In this document: positions 33,004-36,239 of the stretch, one piece after another | Position numbering within the stretch: the first letter of the stretch is position 1 | How the letters are laid out: the number at the start of each line of letters is the position of its first letter | Source of the DNA: an uncultured Clostridia bacterium | Lineage (GTDB): Bacteria > Bacillota > Clostridia > Christensenellales > Borkfalkiaceae | Assembly: GCA_947588985.1 (NCBI GenBank) | Contig: CANQBG010000014.1 | Coordinates: forward strand, 1-36,239 | Length of the DNA: 36,239 nt | Reading direction: 5' to 3' | Translations under genes and position numbers: made by a program | Notes under the pieces: generated by a model | The model's input: the letters and a program-made list of their open reading frames with translations, nothing else | What the model was told of the DNA's origin: nothing | The model's database searches: none

Positions 33004-35052
33004 TTACCTCCCCTCATGCGTGTGGAGCCACCACTCCGCAAATGCCAGCGCAACGAGCGCCGCCGCAAGATAGATGATGAGATTGGTGGAGACGTCCCCT
33101 CCCGCGAGCTTTTTATCGGGCTCGACGAGGGATTCGCAATACCGGAAGATATCGCTCTCCGCGGCGGGCATCTTCACGAATACCTGCGCGGCGAGCGTCT
33201 GCTCATACCATGTGGTGCTCGTAAAGGTATAGGTGCCGGGGAGAGAGAAGGAGACGACGTCGGGAAACGCGGTGAGCTCCTTCGAGAACTGCGCGGGGCC
33301 GGTCGCGGAGAGCGTCTCGCCGCGGGAATTGACCTCCAGACTCCCGCCCACTTCCGCCGAATAATCGGAAACGATGCCGGGGAAGTAGTAATCGAAGAGA
33401 TTGAAGAAGAGCGCGCCCATCTCGATCTCGCGGGGAAGCGTGGAATTATGCACGCTGAACGAGAGCACGGCCACCTGGTTGCGCGCATCCTTGCGCACGA
33501 GGAGCACGGGATCGGAATCGCACGTCATGAGAATATCGTAGGAGGGATCGCAGGTGAGCACCTTGTAGCTCGATACCCCGATCCTGTCCGGGACAAGCCG
33601 AAATCCGTTGGGGTCGTTCATCACGAAGTGATTCTCGTTGTCCACGTTGGCCATGCACGAGGTGAGCGTCTTGTTGAAGTCGTTGACGGAGATGACGCTG
33701 ATCCCCGCCCCCGCCCAACCGACGTTGGGATCGAGCAGGAACACGACGCCGTCCGTCGGGAGCTGTTCGGGCATATCGTGCTCAAAGACATAGAAATCGA
33801 AGCCGGTGAGCGCGGGCTCCTTGCCCTGCTGGACCTCCGTGATCTGCACATCGTAGCGTCTTAACCGGGAGAAGGCGTTCTTCACCATGCCGAGGGCGCC
33901 GTTTACGAAGGGATTGGGGCCGGGGTTATCCTTATCGCTGCCGTTCGCGGGAATATGGAGCGAGCTCGCATACTGCACCTTCAACACGGGCAGCGTGCCG
34001 CCATAGAGGTTGAAGCTGTCGTCCGCGCCGAGCGAATCTCCGCCCGTCCGCAGGGAGATATTGATGGAGCGGAAGGTCTGGAACCGCTCTTCCACGCCCA
34101 ACTCGTGGTAGATAACATCGGGCTCGTCCCCGCCGTTGCCGTAGCGAAAGACGATCTTCTTCACCGTATCCTTCTCGCAGAATACGGGCTTTACGATGAC
34201 GATGGGCTTTTTATCGAGGGTGAGCGGCGTGACGTCGGGCCCCGAGACCTCCACGTAGAGGTCCATCTCGCGCGTCATGTTGTAGGAGGCGATCTCCACG
34301 GTAAGTTCGCAGTAGGTATCCACGATCTCGACGGAGGCGCCGAGCACCGCGCCGTTCCATTCGGAGGCGTCGTTGACGTTTCGGATGTGAATGTTCCGCC
34401 GCTCTTCGAGCTGTTCGGCATACGTCTCGTCGTACACCTCGTCGGTGTAGAGGTAGATGTCTGCGGCGGGATTCTCTTCGAGCACTTTCTCCGTCAGCTT
34501 CATCGCGGCGGCGATATCGGAAGTGCCGTAGTAGCAGGCCTGTTCGTCGTCCCGCAGCGCCCGAAGCTCCGAAAGCAGCTGCGCGCTTGCCGCGGGCGCC
34601 ACGCGGCGGCTCAGATAATCCTCGGGATCGCCGTCCGCCACGATCACAGAGACCATGCCGCCCTTTGCGAAGGTCTCCGTCGCGAGGTCGATCACCTCAT
34701 CCACGGCCCGCATGAAGCGCGTTTCGCCGTTGGTTTCGGCGTACATGCTCGCGGAGGAATCGATGATGGCGATGACGTCGTTCCGGTCGGAGGCGTTGTG
34801 CTGCACGAGGGCGGGTTGCGCAAGGATGCCCGCGATGGAGGCGAGGATGAACACCTGACAGAGAAAGAGCAGAATATTTCTCAGTTTACTCGTGGGGAGG
34901 CGGCGCTTTTTGTAGCGCAGACTGAGCTTCCACACATAGGTGGAGGGAATGTGCTGCACGAGATAGTTGGGGCGGATGATATAGATGATGATGAGCGCCA
35001 CGATGCCCAGGAGCCCCAAAAGCCCGAGGGGAAGCAAAAATTCAAAACTCAT
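33004..35052 (-). CDS. BatA/BatB-like VWA membrane protein
   Basis: This 682-aa protein has N-terminal membrane spans at about 5-26 and 60-80 and one near the C-terminus (NLIIYLAAALVALAFAEWW). The VWA domain starts at about 92 with IAIIDSSASM, a full DxSxS MIDAS (D98, S100, S102). The central part (about 240-640) is a beta-rich extracytoplasmic region of no known family. The start is ATG 35052, overlapping the DUF58 stop as ATGA (35049-35052), with AGGTG upstream. A longer frame from 35148 is rejected because it runs inside the DUF58 gene. The role is by analogy to Bat operons, where VWA proteins work with MoxR and DUF58. Confidence 0.88.
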   Translation of the reverse strand: MSFEFLLPLGLLGLLGIVALIIIYIIRPNYLVQHIPSTYVWKLSLRYKKRRLPTSKLRNILLFLCQVFILASIAGILAQPALVQHNASDRNDVIAIIDSSASMYAETNGETRFMRAVDEVIDLATETFAKGGMVSVIVADGDPEDYLSRRVAPAASAQLLSELRALRDDEQACYYGTSDIAAAMKLTEKVLEENPAADIYLYTDEVYDETYAEQLEERRNIHIRNVNDASEWNGAVLGASVEIVDTYCELTVEIASYNMTREMDLYVEVSGPDVTPLTLDKKPIVIVKPVFCEKDTVKKIVFRYGNGGDEPDVIYHELGVEERFQTFRSINISLRTGGDSLGADDSFNLYGGTLPVLKVQYASSLHIPANGSDKDNPGPNPFVNGALGMVKNAFSRLRRYDVQITEVQQGKEPALTGFDFYVFEHDMPEQLPTDGVVFLLDPNVGWAGAGISVISVNDFNKTLTSCMANVDNENHFVMNDPNGFRLVPDRIGVSSYKVLTCDPSYDILMTCDSDPVLLVRKDARNQVAVLSFSVHNSTLPREIEMGALFFNLFDYYFPGIVSDYSAEVGGSLEVNSRGETLSATGPAQFSKELTAFPDVVSFSLPGTYTFTSTTWYEQTLAAQVFVKMPAAESDIFRYCESLVEPDKKLAGGDVSTNLIIYLAAALVALAFAEWWLHTHEGR

Positions 35053-35948
35053 GAGATCACACCTGCCTTCAGAAGTTCCCCAAAGAGCACGCGTTCGATG
35101 GGCGCGTCCGTGGGAACGGACATAAATCCGGCCCCGCGCTTCCTGCAATATTGCCGTGCATCCTCGATGAAGTCGCGGAGGGCCTCCCGATAGGCCTCGT
35201 GCATGGCGCGGGTGATCCGCAGTTTCATGTTCTTCCCGTCCGAAAGATCGGGGGCCTCGGAGTCCATGAGGTGCAGCCTTCCGTCGTAGAGCGGGTCGCG
35301 CTCCTCGGGCGTGAGCACCTGAATGACGAGCACCTGCCGCTTCTTATAGCACAGGTAGTCCACCGCCTTCTTCCAATCGGAATCGGTGCAGAGGTCGGAG
35401 ATGATCACGGAGAGACCGTTGTTCTCGGTGACATTGGGGCAGCCCGTGATGCAGGCCTCGAGATCGACGTCTCCTTCGAACGTGAGGTCGGAAAAGGTCC
35501 CCATCGCGCGGAAGAAGGCGTTCTTGCCCACGATGGTGCCGAAGGGGTTCTCCGCTCCCCCCTCCCGCATGAAGTGGAGGGTGAGTTTATCCATGTTCTG
35601 CACGGCGAGAAAGCCGAGCGCGGCGGCCGTCATCACGGCATACTCCCCCTTCGCGGGGACGTCTAACCCCATCGAGGCGGAGCAATCGAGAAAGATCTGC
35701 ACGTGCATCTGCCGCTCGTCCGTGAAGAGACGAAGATAATATTTTTCAAAGCGGCTGAAGAGATTCCAGTCGATCCTCCGGATATCGTCTCCCAACTGAT
35801 ATTCGCGGTAATCGGAAAATTCCACCGTCTGTCCGTAAGAGTTGACGAGGTGCTTCCCTCCGAAATATCCCGTGAGGTTGGATCTTAAATTCAATGACAA
35901 CGTCTCCAGCCGGCTGAAGAAATTATCATTCAGTTTCTCAAGTTTCAT
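35049..35948 (-). CDS. DUF58 domain protein
   Basis: This 299-aa cytoplasmic protein has the DUF58 signature YREYQLGDDIRRIDWNLFSR (48-67), followed by a VWA-like fold with LDCSAS (D88, S90, S92). DUF58 proteins are almost always encoded with MoxR ATPases and VWA proteins, as here. The ribosome site of ATG 35948 is poor (AGAAAG), and a TAA lies in frame just upstream, so this start is fixed. Translation may depend on the short upstream frame at 35938-35991. The downstream VWA gene overlaps by ATGA. Confidence 0.93.
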   Translation of the reverse strand: MKLEKLNDNFFSRLETLSLNLRSNLTGYFGGKHLVNSYGQTVEFSDYREYQLGDDIRRIDWNLFSRFEKYYLRLFTDERQMHVQIFLDCSASMGLDVPAKGEYAVMTAAALGFLAVQNMDKLTLHFMREGGAENPFGTIVGKNAFFRAMGTFSDLTFEGDVDLEACITGCPNVTENNGLSVIISDLCTDSDWKKAVDYLCYKKRQVLVIQVLTPEERDPLYDGRLHLMDSEAPDLSDGKNMKLRITRAMHEAYREALRDFIEDARQYCRKRGAGFMSVPTDAPIERVLFGELLKAGVIS

Positions 35949-35991
35949 GCTTTCTGTATTTTATCGACCGGGGAAGGGCCCGCTGCGGCAC
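35938..35991 (-). CDS. Possible 17-codon upstream ORF coupled to DUF58
   Basis: A GTG at 35991 follows AAAGGAGG (35995-36002) by 3 nt and reads MPQRALPRSIKYRKHET before a TGA at 35938-35940, overlapping the DUF58 start by 11 nt. DUF58 has a weak ribosome site, so ribosomes finishing this frame could re-initiate there. The product has no recognisable function, and the short SD spacing lowers confidence. Confidence 0.3.
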   Translation of the reverse strand: MPQRALPRSIKYRKHET

Positions 35992-36026
35992 GCCCCTCCT
36001 TTGAAGCTGTGCCAAGGCGCAAAGGC

Positions 36027-36239
36027 TTATTTCTTCGAAAAGAGCCCGTGCTTCTTCTTGGGATCCTCTTCTGCGGGCTCCGCCGCGGAGGGCTTGTTCT
36101 TCTTGCCGAGCTCGTCGATGATCATCGCGATGATGGTATCGGCGGAGACGCGCTCCGCAACTGCCTCGAAGTTGAGCTTGATGCGGTGACGGAGCACGGG
36201 ATAGGCGAGCTCGTTGATATCGGAATAGGCGACATTGAA
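36027..36239 (-). CDS. MoxR-family AAA+ ATPase, C-terminal end only
   Basis: Only the last 70 residues are inside the window; the gene runs off the right edge. The reading LAYPVLRHRIKLNFEAVAERVSADTIIAMII is the C-terminal lid of MoxR ATPases, which typically ends VLRHRI-x-LNFEA. A lysine-rich tail (KKKHGLFSKK) follows. The Walker A and B motifs lie outside. It is followed 78 bp later by DUF58, the classical MoxR partner. MoxR ATPases act as chaperones or metal-insertion factors for other proteins. Confidence 0.85.
   Translation of the reverse strand, partial: FNVAYSDINELAYPVLRHRIKLNFEAVAERVSADTIIAMIIDELGKKNKPSAAEPAEEDPKKKHGLFSKK

Noticed and set aside
30190-33864. Long plus-strand frame antisense to both VWA genes
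   Set aside because: It spans two well-supported genes and their junction, with no recognisable domain.

Overview
The window comes from a visibly G+C-rich bacterial chromosome. Several things point to a Gram-positive gut Clostridia-type organism: consensus sigma-A promoters, AGGAGG ribosome sites, many lipoproteins with Cys lipoboxes, a sugar ABC importer with no ATPase gene of its own, InlB-type and BspA-type surface repeats, and tryptophanase. A Christensenellales-like lineage would fit, but this is inference only. No transposase, phage gene or CRISPR array was seen.

Region 1 (1-4330) is housekeeping. It holds the 3'-truncated initiator tRNA and, divergent from it, tryptophanase (tnaA) with a textbook promoter and a TTG start. 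Then come uracil phosphoribosyltransferase (upp), a type I asparaginase and a small metallophosphoesterase whose promoter suggests a leaderless mRNA. Positions 4331-4637 are non-coding and hold a nested palindromic element plus a terminator.

Region 2 (4638-21173) is a minus-strand glycan-capture locus. It runs GH2 glycosidase, a structured 264-bp gap, sialidase-fold BNR protein, N-acetylneuraminate-lyase-type aldolase, a solute-binding lipoprotein, two permeases, then three large exported proteins: a 1002-aa secreted Ig-like protein, a DUF4838 lipoprotein and a 1301-aa lipoprotein with three copies of a ~170-residue module. A divergent ArsR-like regulator with an unusual C-terminal domain sits at the head, and its intergenic region carries two palindromes over the GH2 promoter. 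Proposed logic: surface proteins bind or trim sialylated host glycan, the ABC importer brings in oligosaccharide, and the GH2, BNR and lyase proteins, none of which has a signal peptide, process it in the cytoplasm.

Region 3 (22242-36239) is a second minus-strand operon with gaps of 26 bp or less, or overlaps, across five of its genes. A MoxR-type AAA+ ATPase (partial, at the window edge) is followed by DUF58, two membrane-anchored VWA proteins, a ~935-aa BspA-like LRR lipoprotein and a 1679-aa InlB-repeat lipoprotein, then a strong hairpin. This fuses a Bat/MoxR-type chaperone module with two giant surface lipoproteins and is the best candidate here for an undescribed system. All functional assignments come from reading motifs; no database search was run.
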